Positions 8,896-18,500 of a DNA stretch of 64,000 bases are shown here, one piece after another. This DNA comes from JAFDVL01 sp043736395 (GTDB taxonomy: Bacteria; Acidobacteriota; Blastocatellia; RBC074), in assembly GCA_043736395.1 (NCBI GenBank), contig JAYTCQ010000354.1, positions 7,909 through 71,908 on the forward strand. Reading direction: 5' to 3'. Within the stretch, counting starts at the first letter, position 1; each line of letters begins with the position of its first letter. Made by a program: the position numbers and the translations under genes. The notes below the pieces were generated by a model. It was not told where the DNA came from. It saw nothing but the letters and a program-made list of their open reading frames with translations, and made no database searches.

Positions 8896-10590
8896 TCAAT
8901 ACCCCGCCGCCTGCCCGTCTTTACGTGATTCCGACGCGCCGTAATACACTTTATTTTTCGCGTCATACATAATCGCCTGATAGCCGCCATACAGTTCCAA
9001 ACTGAAATTTATTTTATGTCCCATCTTCATCAGTTCGCGGATCGTTTCGTAGCTGTGACCTGATTCAAGCGCAACTGTACCGCCATCGTTCATCGTAGTC
9101 GTAAAACTTGATGAGCCGGAATGATCTATGCGCGGGGCGTCGCCGGCTTCCTGAATATTCATGCCAAAATCAATGATGTTCGTGATGATTTGTACGTGGC
9201 CCTGTGGCTGAAACGCTCCGCCCATCACACCAAAACTCAAAAATGGTTTTCCGTCTTTGGTGACGAACGCAGGAATGATGGTATGAAATGGACGCTTATG
9301 CGGAGCGTACACATTGAAATGACCATCCGTCAGCGAATATGACGCGCCGCGATTATGCAGCAAAAATCCCAGCCCGTCCGGCACCAGACCTGAACCGAAT
9401 GAGCCTGCGATGCTTTGAATTAGTGAAATCATGTTGCCGTCTTTATCAGCTACGGTTAAGTAAACAGTGTCGCCAAGTTGCAGCGCGGGATTGCCTGCGT
9501 CGTAATGATCGCCTGCGCTGGTGTCCGAAATTAATTTGCGGCGTTCGTTGGCATACGGTTTAGAAATCAACGTTTTGAAGGGAATTTTATTGAAGGCCTG
9601 ATCTGCATAAAATTTGGCACGATCTTCATACGCCAATTTTTTTGCTTCAGTGAAATAATGGATATGCTCTTTGCTGCCGAAGCCGAATTTTTTCAAATCG
9701 TACGCTTCAAGAATATTCAGAATTTGCAGTGCTGCGATGCCTTGCCCGTTCGGCGGCAGTTCCCAAACATCGTAGCCGCGATAATTCGTCGAGACTGGTT
9801 CGACCCATTCTGAAGTGTGATCGGCTAAATCTTTCGCGGAAAGAAATCCACCGCTGTGTTTCATAAATGCGTCAATCGTGCGCGCGATGTCGCCTTTATA
9901 AAATTCATCGCGTCCGCCCTTCGCAATTTTTTCCAGCGTATTCGCTAAGTCAGGATTTTGAAAAATTTCTCCTTTGACCGGAACCTTGCCGTCACGCGAG
10001 TATAACGCTTTGAAATTAGGCTGTTCGACGCGAAAAGTGCGGCTGTAAAACTCCCAGTCATACGCCACTTGTTCAGAGACCGGATAGCCCGCTCGCGCAT
10101 ATTCGATCGTCGGTTTTAGAATTGCGCTCATCGGCAATTTGCCGAATTTTTTGTGCAGCTCAAACCAACCGTCTACACAACCGGGAACAGAAACAGACAG
10201 CGGCCCGGTTGATGGAACAGCTTTCAATCCTTTGCTTTTGAAATAATCCCGGGACAGCGCATAAGGCGATCTGCCACTGGCATTGAGGCCGTACAATTTT
10301 TGCGATTTGGCATCCCAGACAATGGCAAACAAATCGCCGCCGACGCCGTCCATCATTGGTTCAACTAAGCCCAGCATCGCGTTCGCCGCAATTGCCGCAT
10401 CAATGGCAGTGCCGCCCTGCTTGAGAATTTCAATCGCGACTTGTGTCGCCAGCGGCTGACTCGTCGCCGCCATTCCATTACGCGCAAGAATTTCAGAACG
10501 TGTAGCGAACGGTTTGCTGGCAATTCGATCCTGCGCGAAGGTTGGCAAAAGCAGCGCAAACAGGCAAAAAAGAGTGATTCGTCGTCTCAT
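8896..10590 (-). CDS. ggt: Gamma-glutamyltransferase family hydrolase
   Basis: 564 residues from the ATG at 10590, preceded by GAGG and followed by a signal peptide ending at TFAQ. Family blocks: GMAATSQPLATQVAIEIL, GGTAIDAAIAANAMLGLVEP, GVGGDLF, LPPNGQGIAALQIL. The autoprocessing region is GDTVYLTVADKDGNMIS, with the Thr of GDTVYL as likely nucleophile, and the C-terminus has IRELMKMGH. The family cleaves gamma-glutamyl bonds of glutathione or polyglutamate in the periplasm. It converges with the kinase gene with a gap of only nine bases. Confidence 0.93.
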   Translation of the reverse strand: MRRRITLFCLFALLLPTFAQDRIASKPFATRSEILARNGMAATSQPLATQVAIEILKQGGTAIDAAIAANAMLGLVEPMMDGVGGDLFAIVWDAKSQKLYGLNASGRSPYALSRDYFKSKGLKAVPSTGPLSVSVPGCVDGWFELHKKFGKLPMSAILKPTIEYARAGYPVSEQVAYDWEFYSRTFRVEQPNFKALYSRDGKVPVKGEIFQNPDLANTLEKIAKGGRDEFYKGDIARTIDAFMKHSGGFLSAKDLADHTSEWVEPVSTNYRGYDVWELPPNGQGIAALQILNILEAYDLKKFGFGSKEHIHYFTEAKKLAYEDRAKFYADQAFNKIPFKTLISKPYANERRKLISDTSAGDHYDAGNPALQLGDTVYLTVADKDGNMISLIQSIAGSFGSGLVPDGLGFLLHNRGASYSLTDGHFNVYAPHKRPFHTIIPAFVTKDGKPFLSFGVMGGAFQPQGHVQIITNIIDFGMNIQEAGDAPRIDHSGSSSFTTTMNDGGTVALESGHSYETIRELMKMGHKINFSLELYGGYQAIMYDAKNKVYYGASESRKDGQAAGY

Positions 10591-10687
10591 AAATAGGGCC
10601 TCGTAATAGATAAATTTTAATTCAAAATTGGGTGAGCGGATTTTAGCGTGAGAGGAAGATAGAAGTCGAGACAGGTACGAATGCAAC

Positions 10688-10760
10688 ATGCAAAAACCCG
10701 CACAAAATAAAGCGGCGTCTTCAATGTGAAGGCACCCTTACTTCGTGCGGGTTTCTGCAT
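10688..10760. terminator. Long stem (16 bp, one mismatch) between MBL and ggt genes
   Basis: Arms 10688-10703 and 10745-10760 match as inverted complements at 15 of 16 positions, with a 41-base loop. It lies between the minus-strand MBL gene stop at 10771 and the ggt leader, so it could terminate or process the MBL transcript. The wide loop is unusual for a Rho-independent terminator. Confidence 0.5.
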
Positions 10761-10770
10761 TTAGTTTGCC

Positions 10771-11634
10771 CTATTTTTTCACCAGACTTTGATAGATCGC
10801 ATTCGCCCATACATCTGGTTTGACGAAGCTTGTACCAAGACTTTTGTATTCTTCGGGGAATCCTTTGGCTTTAATTTCATCCAAAGTTTTTCCCGCTTGC
10901 ATTTGCTGACGTACGATTTCCGTCGTATCAATAATCATCTTCTGATAATTCTTTACGTCTTCAATCGTCGAAACAGGGCCGTGTCCGGGAATGATTTTCA
11001 CATCTGCTGGCAGCCACTTAATCACTTCACCGAGCGTAGAAATTAATCCCACCACATTGCCTCCGCTGCCTAAATCCACAAACGGAAATCTTCCGGGAGA
11101 AAAATCATCGCCTAAATGTGCGACGTTCGATTTGGTGAAATAAATGATGCTGTCGCCGTCCGTATGGCCTTTCGTAAAATACACAGATTGAATTTCTTCA
11201 CCATTGAAATGAATGGAGATTGCCTTGTCGTATGTGATGACAGGTTGCGCATCTTTCGGCTTGGTCTGCATTCTGTTGCGCACATTGGCATGCGCGATGA
11301 TAGTTGTTTCTTTGCCGAAGATTTCATTGCCTCCGGTGTGGTCTCCGTGGTGGTGCGTATTGATCAGAAATTTCAATTTGGTCTCATTCAATGATTTCAG
11401 CGCTGTTTTGATTTTATCAGCCAGCGGCGCGTATTGATCGTCAATGATGAGCGTTCCATCAGGCCCGGTAGAGACTCCGATGTTGCCGCCGGAACCTTCC
11501 AGCATTGAAACATTTCCAGCGACTTTGGATGTTTTGATTTCAACTTTTGAAAAATCCTGCTGCACCGCCGCCGGAGCAAATTTAGCACCGACGATGATGA
11601 ATAAAACTACTCCTGCCAAAATGAAACGATACAT
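10771..11634 (-). CDS. Exported metallo-beta-lactamase-fold hydrolase
   Basis: 287 residues with an N-terminal hydrophobic segment (ILAGVVLFIIVGAKFAPAAV). Metal ligands are canonical: NTHHHGDHTGGNE, GHTDGDSIIYF, HLGDDF and PGHGPVS. GTLIIDDQYAPL marks the first strand pair. This is the exported MBL group resembling class B3-like or SoxH-like hydrolases; the substrate cannot be read from sequence. GAGGAG precedes the ATG. Not convincingly a beta-lactamase. Confidence 0.88.
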   Translation of the reverse strand: MYRFILAGVVLFIIVGAKFAPAAVQQDFSKVEIKTSKVAGNVSMLEGSGGNIGVSTGPDGTLIIDDQYAPLADKIKTALKSLNETKLKFLINTHHHGDHTGGNEIFGKETTIIAHANVRNRMQTKPKDAQPVITYDKAISIHFNGEEIQSVYFTKGHTDGDSIIYFTKSNVAHLGDDFSPGRFPFVDLGSGGNVVGLISTLGEVIKWLPADVKIIPGHGPVSTIEDVKNYQKMIIDTTEIVRQQMQAGKTLDEIKAKGFPEEYKSLGTSFVKPDVWANAIYQSLVKK

Positions 11635-11678
11635 AACTTAGGCTCCTCGAAAATGATTTGTGAATGAAGGTTGGCTTA

Positions 11679-11767
11679 ACGCAAAGGGACAAGGAAGCAA
11701 GGGTTCAAAGATAAAAACATATAGAGAATTTCCCTTTGACCCTTTGCCTCTTTGAACCTTTGCGTTG
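11679..11767. repeat. Imperfect ~33-bp inverted repeat upstream of MBL / downstream of slyD-side gap
   Basis: Left arm about 11679-11710 and right arm about 11732-11767 are imperfect inverted complements built from short words such as AACGCAAAGG and GGTTCAAAG. It fills the gap between the slyD-like stop at 11774 and the MBL start at 11634. It may end the slyD transcript or be a dispersed palindrome. Confidence 0.5.
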
Positions 11768-11773
11768 AATTTT

Positions 11774-12208
11774 TTATAAAGCCGCAATCTCAACTAATCG
11801 AATATTGAAATGTAATTCCTGACCCGCCAGCGGATGATTTCCGTCAACGGTAACAGTGGTCTCAGTCACTTCAGAAATCACGAGTGGAATAACTTCACCG
11901 CTTTCGCTGTGAAGTTCGACAGTCATACCGATCTCCGGCTCGACGCCCAAATCCATTTGGTCGCGCGGAACGGTTTGAATCATTTGTTCGTAACGTTCAC
12001 CGTACGCTTCATTGACGGGAATCACAACGTCTTTGGCCTCGCCGACTTGCATCCCGATGATGGCTTTTTCAAAGCCCGGAATGACATTTCCTTCGCCTAA
12101 AGAGAACCCTAACGGTTCGCGTCCTTCGGAAGAATCGAAGACTTCCCCATCCGCCAATTTACCCGTGTAATGAACCTGAACTGCATCTCCTGCTTTTGCT
12201 ACTGACAT
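11774..12208 (-). CDS. slyD: SlyD-type FKBP peptidyl-prolyl isomerase
   Basis: 144 residues. FKBP core VHYTGKLADGEVFDSS, GEGNVIPGFEKAIIGM, then the inserted-flap domain (AYGERYEQMIQTVPRD ... VTETTVTVDGNHPLAG) characteristic of SlyD. The His-rich metal-binding tail of E. coli SlyD is missing; the protein ends shortly after LHFNIRLVEI. Family role: cytoplasmic proline isomerase and chaperone. Confidence 0.92.
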   Translation of the reverse strand: MSVAKAGDAVQVHYTGKLADGEVFDSSEGREPLGFSLGEGNVIPGFEKAIIGMQVGEAKDVVIPVNEAYGERYEQMIQTVPRDQMDLGVEPEIGMTVELHSESGEVIPLVISEVTETTVTVDGNHPLAGQELHFNIRLVEIAAL

Positions 12209-12413
12209 TTTTTTCTCACTTATCTAAGCGTCATTTTTGATGTGAATAACGCGAGGTTGATAACGTCATCGCAAGACGCCGAAAGCATAAACATTAGGGG
12301 AAAAGGCTTGTCTGAAGTGACTTCGTTTGGCGATGAAAATTTTGATTTGGAAAATAGCGCTCGCTAAAGACCAGAAGTTTCTCAGATATAGGAAGGAAAA
12401 GCCAGAGACGTCA

Positions 12414-12440
12414 AGAGCGCAAGACTGATGCCTGCGCTCT
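12414..12440. terminator. 8-bp hairpin downstream of typA
   Basis: Arms 12414-12421 and 12433-12440 are exact inverted complements (AGAGCGCA type) with an 11-base loop, 27 bases past the typA stop on the minus strand. No strong U-tract follows, so this is a weak terminator candidate. Confidence 0.4.
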
Positions 12441-12466
12441 CGTGAAAATCAAGGTTGTGAAAAAAA

Positions 12467-14284
12467 CTAATCCGAAGATTTTTTCGATTTGGGTCGAATA
12501 TTTGCCGGAAGGATTTTCTTGCGCATCCGAATTGATTCCGGTGTCACTTCAACCAATTCATCTTCCGCGATGTATTCAATTGCCTGCTCCAAAGTCAGGT
12601 CACGCACGGGAACCAATCGCAACGCTTCATCAGCACTGGAAGCGCGCATATTCGTCAATTTCTTTTCGCGGACGATGTTGACATCTAAATCAACGTCACG
12701 GGAATTTTCGCCGACGATCATGCCTTCGTAAACTTCAATTTGCGGTTTGACGAACAGCTCGCCACGTTCCTGCAAATTGAAAATCGCGTAGCCAGTTGTC
12801 GGACCTTGACGGTCGGCAACCAAACTGCCTGTTCCGCGTCCCTGCAAATCGCCCTGCCATTTGCCCCAACGCAAAAACAAAGTATTCAGCAACCCGGTTC
12901 CTTTGGTTTCAGTCAAAAATTCATTACGGAATCCAATCAAGCCACGTGAAGGAATTTCAAATTCCATCCGCACACGACCGTGACCGTGATTGACCATCTT
13001 CGTCATTTGCCCTTTGCGGCGTCCCATTGCTTCGGTGACGATGCCGATGAATTGATCGGGTACGTCAATGACTGCGAGTTCGATAGGTTCCTGCAATTCG
13101 CCTTCGTCGCTCTTGCGCGTGACCACCTGCGGACGTGCGACGTTCATTTCAAAGCCTTCACGTCGCATTTGCTCAATCAAAATCGCCAGTTGTAATTCGC
13201 CGCGTCCTGAAACTTTAAAGCTGTCAGGAGCCGCCGTGTCTTCTACTTTAATGGCAACGTTACCGAGTAATTCGCGGTCAAGCCGTTCACGAATCTGACG
13301 CGAAGTCACATACTTTCCTTCCTTACCCGCAAACGGTGAATTGTTGACACTGAAAATCATGGAGATCGTCGGCTCGTCAATTCTGATGCGTGGCAACGGA
13401 CGCGGTTCGGTCGCTGAGGTGATGGTATCGCCAATGTTAATGCCTTCGATGCCAGCCAACGCAACAATTTCACCCGCTTCAGCACGTTCAATCGGAGCCT
13501 GTTTTAAACCTTCAAAAGCATAAAGCTGCGTCACTTTGGTTTTTCGTAATTCGCCATCAATGCCACAAACAGAAACCTGATCTCCAACGGCGATAGTGCC
13601 GTTGAAAATACGTCCAATCGCTAAGCGTCCAACGTATTCGCTGTAATCCAGATTCGCTACCAGTAATTGCAGCGGAGCGTTCGCATCGCCCGTTGGTTCT
13701 GGCATCGTACGAATAATTTCTTCAAATAGCGGTTTCAGTGTATCGCTCTCGTGATCGAGTTCATGCTTCGCCATTCCGTCACGCGCAATCGCGTACAAAA
13801 TCGGAAATTCAATCTGCACATCATCCGCATCGAGATCAATAAACAGGTCATAAACTTCGTTGACAACTTCTTCCGCACGCGCATCCTGACGATCAATTTT
13901 ATTGATGACTACAATCGGCTTGAGCTTTAATTCCAAAGCCTTCGATAAAACATAACGCGTTTGCGGCAACGGTCCTTCCGAAGCATCCACCAATAACAGA
14001 ATTCCATCCACCATTGTCAGAACGCGTTCAACTTCACCGCCGAAATCCGAATGGCCTGGTGTATCGAGAATATTGATTTTGTAATCCGCGAAATGTACCG
14101 AAGTATTTTTCGCCATGATCGTGATGCCGCGTTCACGTTCTAAATCCATGGAGTCCATCACACGGTCTACAACTTTTTCGTTGGAGCGAAATAACCCGGA
14201 TTGTCTGAGCATGGAATCTACTAAAGTAGTTTTGCCATGATCGACGTGCGCGACGATGGCGATATTACGAATATTTTGAGTCAT
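12467..14284 (-). CDS. typA: Ribosome-associated GTPase TypA/BipA
   Basis: 605 residues from the ATG at 14284, matching the family's usual length. G motifs: AHVDHGKTT, RGITI, DTPGHSDFGG, NKIDR. The C-terminal domain has the TypA hallmarks GRGELQL, RRKGQM, PSRGLIGFR and GTGLLN. Family role: translational GTPase in 50S assembly and stress or cold adaptation. Divergent from the DUF4129-type gene. Confidence 0.96.
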   Translation of the reverse strand: MTQNIRNIAIVAHVDHGKTTLVDSMLRQSGLFRSNEKVVDRVMDSMDLERERGITIMAKNTSVHFADYKINILDTPGHSDFGGEVERVLTMVDGILLLVDASEGPLPQTRYVLSKALELKLKPIVVINKIDRQDARAEEVVNEVYDLFIDLDADDVQIEFPILYAIARDGMAKHELDHESDTLKPLFEEIIRTMPEPTGDANAPLQLLVANLDYSEYVGRLAIGRIFNGTIAVGDQVSVCGIDGELRKTKVTQLYAFEGLKQAPIERAEAGEIVALAGIEGINIGDTITSATEPRPLPRIRIDEPTISMIFSVNNSPFAGKEGKYVTSRQIRERLDRELLGNVAIKVEDTAAPDSFKVSGRGELQLAILIEQMRREGFEMNVARPQVVTRKSDEGELQEPIELAVIDVPDQFIGIVTEAMGRRKGQMTKMVNHGHGRVRMEFEIPSRGLIGFRNEFLTETKGTGLLNTLFLRWGKWQGDLQGRGTGSLVADRQGPTTGYAIFNLQERGELFVKPQIEVYEGMIVGENSRDVDLDVNIVREKKLTNMRASSADEALRLVPVRDLTLEQAIEYIAEDELVEVTPESIRMRKKILPANIRPKSKKSSD

Positions 14285-14393
14285 AATGAATATTACCTGT
14301 ACAGCATTGGCTGCGAAAAAATAAACGGTAAGAATAACAGTGCGTACTACTGATGGCAAGCACTATTGCAAGGCATGTTATGATGCCGCAATT

Positions 14394-15482
14394 ATGACCG
14401 AGCAGACTTCACAAATTAGATGGCCGTTATTTTCAGGGAAAATTTCTCTTGCGCTGATCAAATTCCGCTGGGCGGGATTATTAATATCGGTTTGCTTTCT
14501 TTCCGCGAGTGGACTCGCCGCGACTTCGTTAAGCGGATATATCAATCGCGTTAATGAGGCTGAAAAAATCGTTTCTGATTTAGCTGAAAACGCCGATGGG
14601 AATGACGCAGAAACTGCGGAATTGCAACGCCTGACCAAACTGTTGCCCGCGACCGAAGACATCACGCGCGACGCTACCAGTCAGGACATCGTTCATGTGG
14701 ATAACTCCTGGCTTCACGAAGCCATTAAAAAATTAGAAGCCGCTGATGAAGATCAATATACTGAGCAGCTCCAGGAAATTAGTGAGCGTTTAAAAGTTCT
14801 GCATCAATCGTTAACAGCTACATCTTCCGCCTCAGCTAAACCGACCGCTTCAAAGGAAAAATTAGAGGATATTCTAAACCGTAGCGAGTACAAGCCGGAT
14901 GAAGAAAAAGACTCCGCCATTCAAGCGTGGCTGAAAAAAACGAAGAAAAAGATTTTCGATTGGTTAGCGAAATTATTTTCTGGCGGTCAAAAACCCGATG
15001 TCCCGAACAGCTCAATTGGCGCCATGCCTGACATCGCGCGAATCTTTCTGGTCGCAGCTTTAGGCGTTTTTTTAGTCTGGGCTTTCGTCACATTATTCAA
15101 ACGATTGAGTCAGCACAGTGGAAAAATCAAGAAAAATGCCAAAGAAAAAGTCGAAATCCTTGGTGAAGTTTTCGACGCTGATATCACCGGCGACGATCTA
15201 ATCAAGGACGCCGCCGAAATGGCCCGACGCGGAGATTATCGAATGGCCATTCGGCGCGCATATTTAGCGATGCTGTACGAAATGGAACAGCGCGGAAAAT
15301 TACGGTTGCATCGCGCCAAAACAAATAACGATTACCTCCGCGAACTGCGCAACGATAAATATACCTATCCTTCCGTGGAATTCATGACGAACCGTTATGA
15401 AAGAGTTTGGTACGGATTAAGTGCCGCGACGATGGAAGATTATTCTGGATTTATTGAAAATTATCGGGAAGTGGCGCGGTAG
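14394..15482 (+). CDS. Membrane protein with C-terminal DUF4129-like domain
   Basis: 362 residues from the ATG at 14394. A hydrophobic segment near residues 27-45 (WAGLLISVCFLSASGLAA) is followed by a helical extracytoplasmic region, a second membrane segment (IARIFLVAALGVFLVWAFV) and a cytoplasmic domain with AAEMARRGDYRMAIRRAYLA and RYERVWYGL, the DUF4129 signature. A GTG at 14340 in frame would add 18 residues with a CKAC motif; I see no good ribosome site for either start. DUF4129 proteins often sit with transglutaminase or MoxR-VWA systems; none is adjacent here. Confidence 0.75.
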   Translation: MTEQTSQIRWPLFSGKISLALIKFRWAGLLISVCFLSASGLAATSLSGYINRVNEAEKIVSDLAENADGNDAETAELQRLTKLLPATEDITRDATSQDIVHVDNSWLHEAIKKLEAADEDQYTEQLQEISERLKVLHQSLTATSSASAKPTASKEKLEDILNRSEYKPDEEKDSAIQAWLKKTKKKIFDWLAKLFSGGQKPDVPNSSIGAMPDIARIFLVAALGVFLVWAFVTLFKRLSQHSGKIKKNAKEKVEILGEVFDADITGDDLIKDAAEMARRGDYRMAIRRAYLAMLYEMEQRGKLRLHRAKTNNDYLRELRNDKYTYPSVEFMTNRYERVWYGLSAATMEDYSGFIENYREVAR

Positions 15483-15503
15483 AGATTACTGAAGGTTTAA
15501 AAT

Positions 15504-15542
15504 AAAAAAAGCGGACAATCCTAAGTGATTGTCCGCTTTTTT
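15504..15542. terminator. Bidirectional Rho-independent terminator
   Basis: Perfect stem 15504-15520 / 15527-15542 (GCGGACAATC core) with a six-base loop, flanked by A-run on the left and T-run on the right. It separates the convergent DUF4129-type gene and the Oar receptor gene and serves both strands. Confidence 0.92.
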
Positions 15543-15566
15543 ATAATTAGCCTCTACAGTCAAGAC

Positions 15567-18500
15567 CTAGAATTCATAGCGCAAAGCAAACTGCATGATT
15601 CTTGCTGCTGTAGTTTCGCCAAACGGTTTCTGAGTTGAAGTGAGATTTCCAAACGACGCCGTTGGCGTTCCGCCAGCACCGCCCAAATATGGGTCAAGAC
15701 CGAGAGCGAAAGTGTTGCCTAATACAGTAGTCAGTCTTTGCGTGTTGGTTGCGTTAAATACCTCCCAACGGAATTGCAATTTGTGGTTCTCGCTGTAAGG
15801 CATCTTGAAAGACTTGGAAAGACCGAAATCAAGAGAGACAAATCCGGGGTAACGAAGTAAATTTCGGTTCCCCGTTTCACCAGCACGTGGGCTACGATAG
15901 CTTTGATACGCATAGGTTGGATCACTGAAAAGATTCGGTGCCAGTGTTCCGCCACGAGTCGCCGAAGTCTTCAGGTCTCTCACCTGCACACCATAGCTAC
16001 GAATATTCCAATTAGTCGCCCAGCCATTGTTGTCGAATGGATCAACTACTGGAAGTCCACTCGTATAACGATAGATGGTGCTTAACTGCCAGCCACCGAT
16101 AATATAGTCAGCCGCAGTATTGGCATTTCCAAGCAGGGACTTGCCTTTGCCAAACGGCAGTTCCCAAACCGAATTGAAGTTAATAATATGACGAACATCA
16201 AAATCGGAAACTGAACGATTGTCGCGCTGGCGCAGCGGGTTCAGGATGAAAGCTGCGCCGTATACACCACTGGTTTGCAACCCTGACGCATCGTCAAAGG
16301 ATTTCGAGAAAGTATAGTTTAGATCCCAGATTAGTGATTTAAATCGCTGACGAATACTCAGCGACCCACCGTTGTAATCTGAACTTCCAATCGTACCGTA
16401 AGCCGATAATGCGCCATATTGACGGCTGTAAAACAGTCGTGCACCACTTCCCGAGTCAAGTGCGTCCTGCAACGAAGTCCAGTCGGTGCCGTACCCTAAA
16501 CAGCCATCGGCCAAAGCACCACAGCCAGGTGAATTAACAGACATCATCGCGTAAGCAGCCTGCGTGTTGGACAATCCCGCCCCAACGTAATCGGTGCCAT
16601 TGTAACCGTCAACTGCGGATGCGACTTTCCCCTTAGCATATAAGTTGTCGAAGAAGGGTAGGTTGGGGATTTGCGAGAGTGGCGTATTCTTAATACGCAA
16701 ATCTTGCAGGATGCCAGCGGCAGTATACCAATCCTGTCCTGACTTCGGATCAACGATATTGTTGACAGCCATTACGTCACGAGTGGCAAGCAGTTTGCGA
16801 GCCTTACGACCGATGTAAGAGGCTTCAACTGCTAAGCCTCCAGGTAACAGACGGCTATACGTAAAGTTCCAAACATAATTGATCGGCGACTGTAGATTGG
16901 TATCAAGAGAGCCTTCGATGCGGCGGCGATCATCCAACGGCTGTTGTTTTGGGAAGACCAAATCGCCGGGAACAACAACGTTCGGCAGCGTGCGAATCGG
17001 CTGACCTAAACCAGTAAAGAGCGGAGCGGGATTGGTGGTTACATTGTAAGTATTCGCTGAGATAGTATAGCTAGACTGGAATCCCAAAACGTTGTTGCCA
17101 TCGAAATTGAGTGCCAGCCTTTGACCGAAATAGTCATTAGTGATAGCGAATCCACCACGGAAGGTGGACGCACCGTCTTTCCCAAAAATTTTGGACAAGA
17201 ATCCATCTCTGAACTTCGGATTCCAGGCAGCGGCGACACGTGGCTGAAAGTTATTTTTGTCCCACTTGTAAAATCCAGAGGCATTATTTGCCGGGCCAGA
17301 TAGTTGAATAGAAATTGGGTCGGTGTAGTTAACGCCCAGCTTGGCGGCAGCGATACGCTTGTTCAAATAATCTTCCAATCCGACATTTGGCGAAGTCTGA
17401 AATCCCTGAGTTTCATAAACCGGACGGCTTAAACCGTAACGCAGACCATATGTCAACGTCAGGTTTGAGCGCAAATGCCAGACATCCTGACCATACGTAT
17501 CATATTCTTCGGTAGCGAATTCGCGTACCGCCGGACTACCAGCCGTTAGAGGTTTACCGTTAAGTCCGAAGTTGAAGACTGCTGAATACTGTGAAAGTCG
17601 TCCAATAACCTGTGCCAACGCAATCCTCGTATTATTAACCCAGTCTGAACGAATTGCTGTTCCCGCAGGCAGGTTGAGTAAGCCAGGCAAAGAAGCGTTG
17701 ATCGGTGCACTCAAAACTGAACCAGAACCAGAGTAGAATGAGTGGTTGGCGATTCCATTGTCAAAAGCTGGCGCGAAGTTAGTACGCTTGTTGCGAATCA
17801 AACGGATGTTAGTCCCGAAATCCAAACTATGGTTATTGCTTGGACGCCAGTTGAGATTGTCAGTGAAGTTGTGAACCGGAGTCACACGGTTAATTGTGCG
17901 TACATACGCCCGGTCGGAAAACGTTTGACGAAAGGTGACAGCGTTGACTGATGAATCGCCCTGAATGCTAAGGGCATCGCGGGTCACACCATAGCGAAAG
18001 TCATTGATCAGATTTGTACCAGCCCGGATATACCCAACGGCAAAAGCTTTTGGATGACTCCATTGAGCCTGTGTCGGCGTGTCAGGAAACTGCTGAGCCG
18101 TGACAAAAGTGTCGTTCTGATAGTTGCCACGAACGAAAAATGTATGAGCATCACTTGGTTTGAAATCAAGGCGCGTGGTGTGCGCACCAAGTCTGGCTGG
18201 TTGTGATTGATTGAAGCGAAACCCGCCAGTGTTGAGACCATCACCAACGGTATTATCGTTAGACGGATAACGTTGCGCAGCAGATGCGAATATCGCCAGT
18301 GCGGCAGGGTTTACATCAACAACTGCTGTGCCAGCAGGTGTACCACTGGAGGTCAACCCGTTGATTTGTGCTGCCGTCAGCGTAACCAATTGACCGTTTG
18401 TCGCAAAGAATTTCACTTCGCCGCGTCCCAGACTAGCCAACGGAACTGTTTGCACGACACTGGTTCCTTTGGCATCGCGTCGTCCTTCATAGTTGTAAAA

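Noticed and set aside
14340..14393. GTG start adding a CKAC-containing N-terminus to the DUF4129-type protein
   Set aside because: No ribosome binding site and only 18 unsupported residues; kept as an alternative only.
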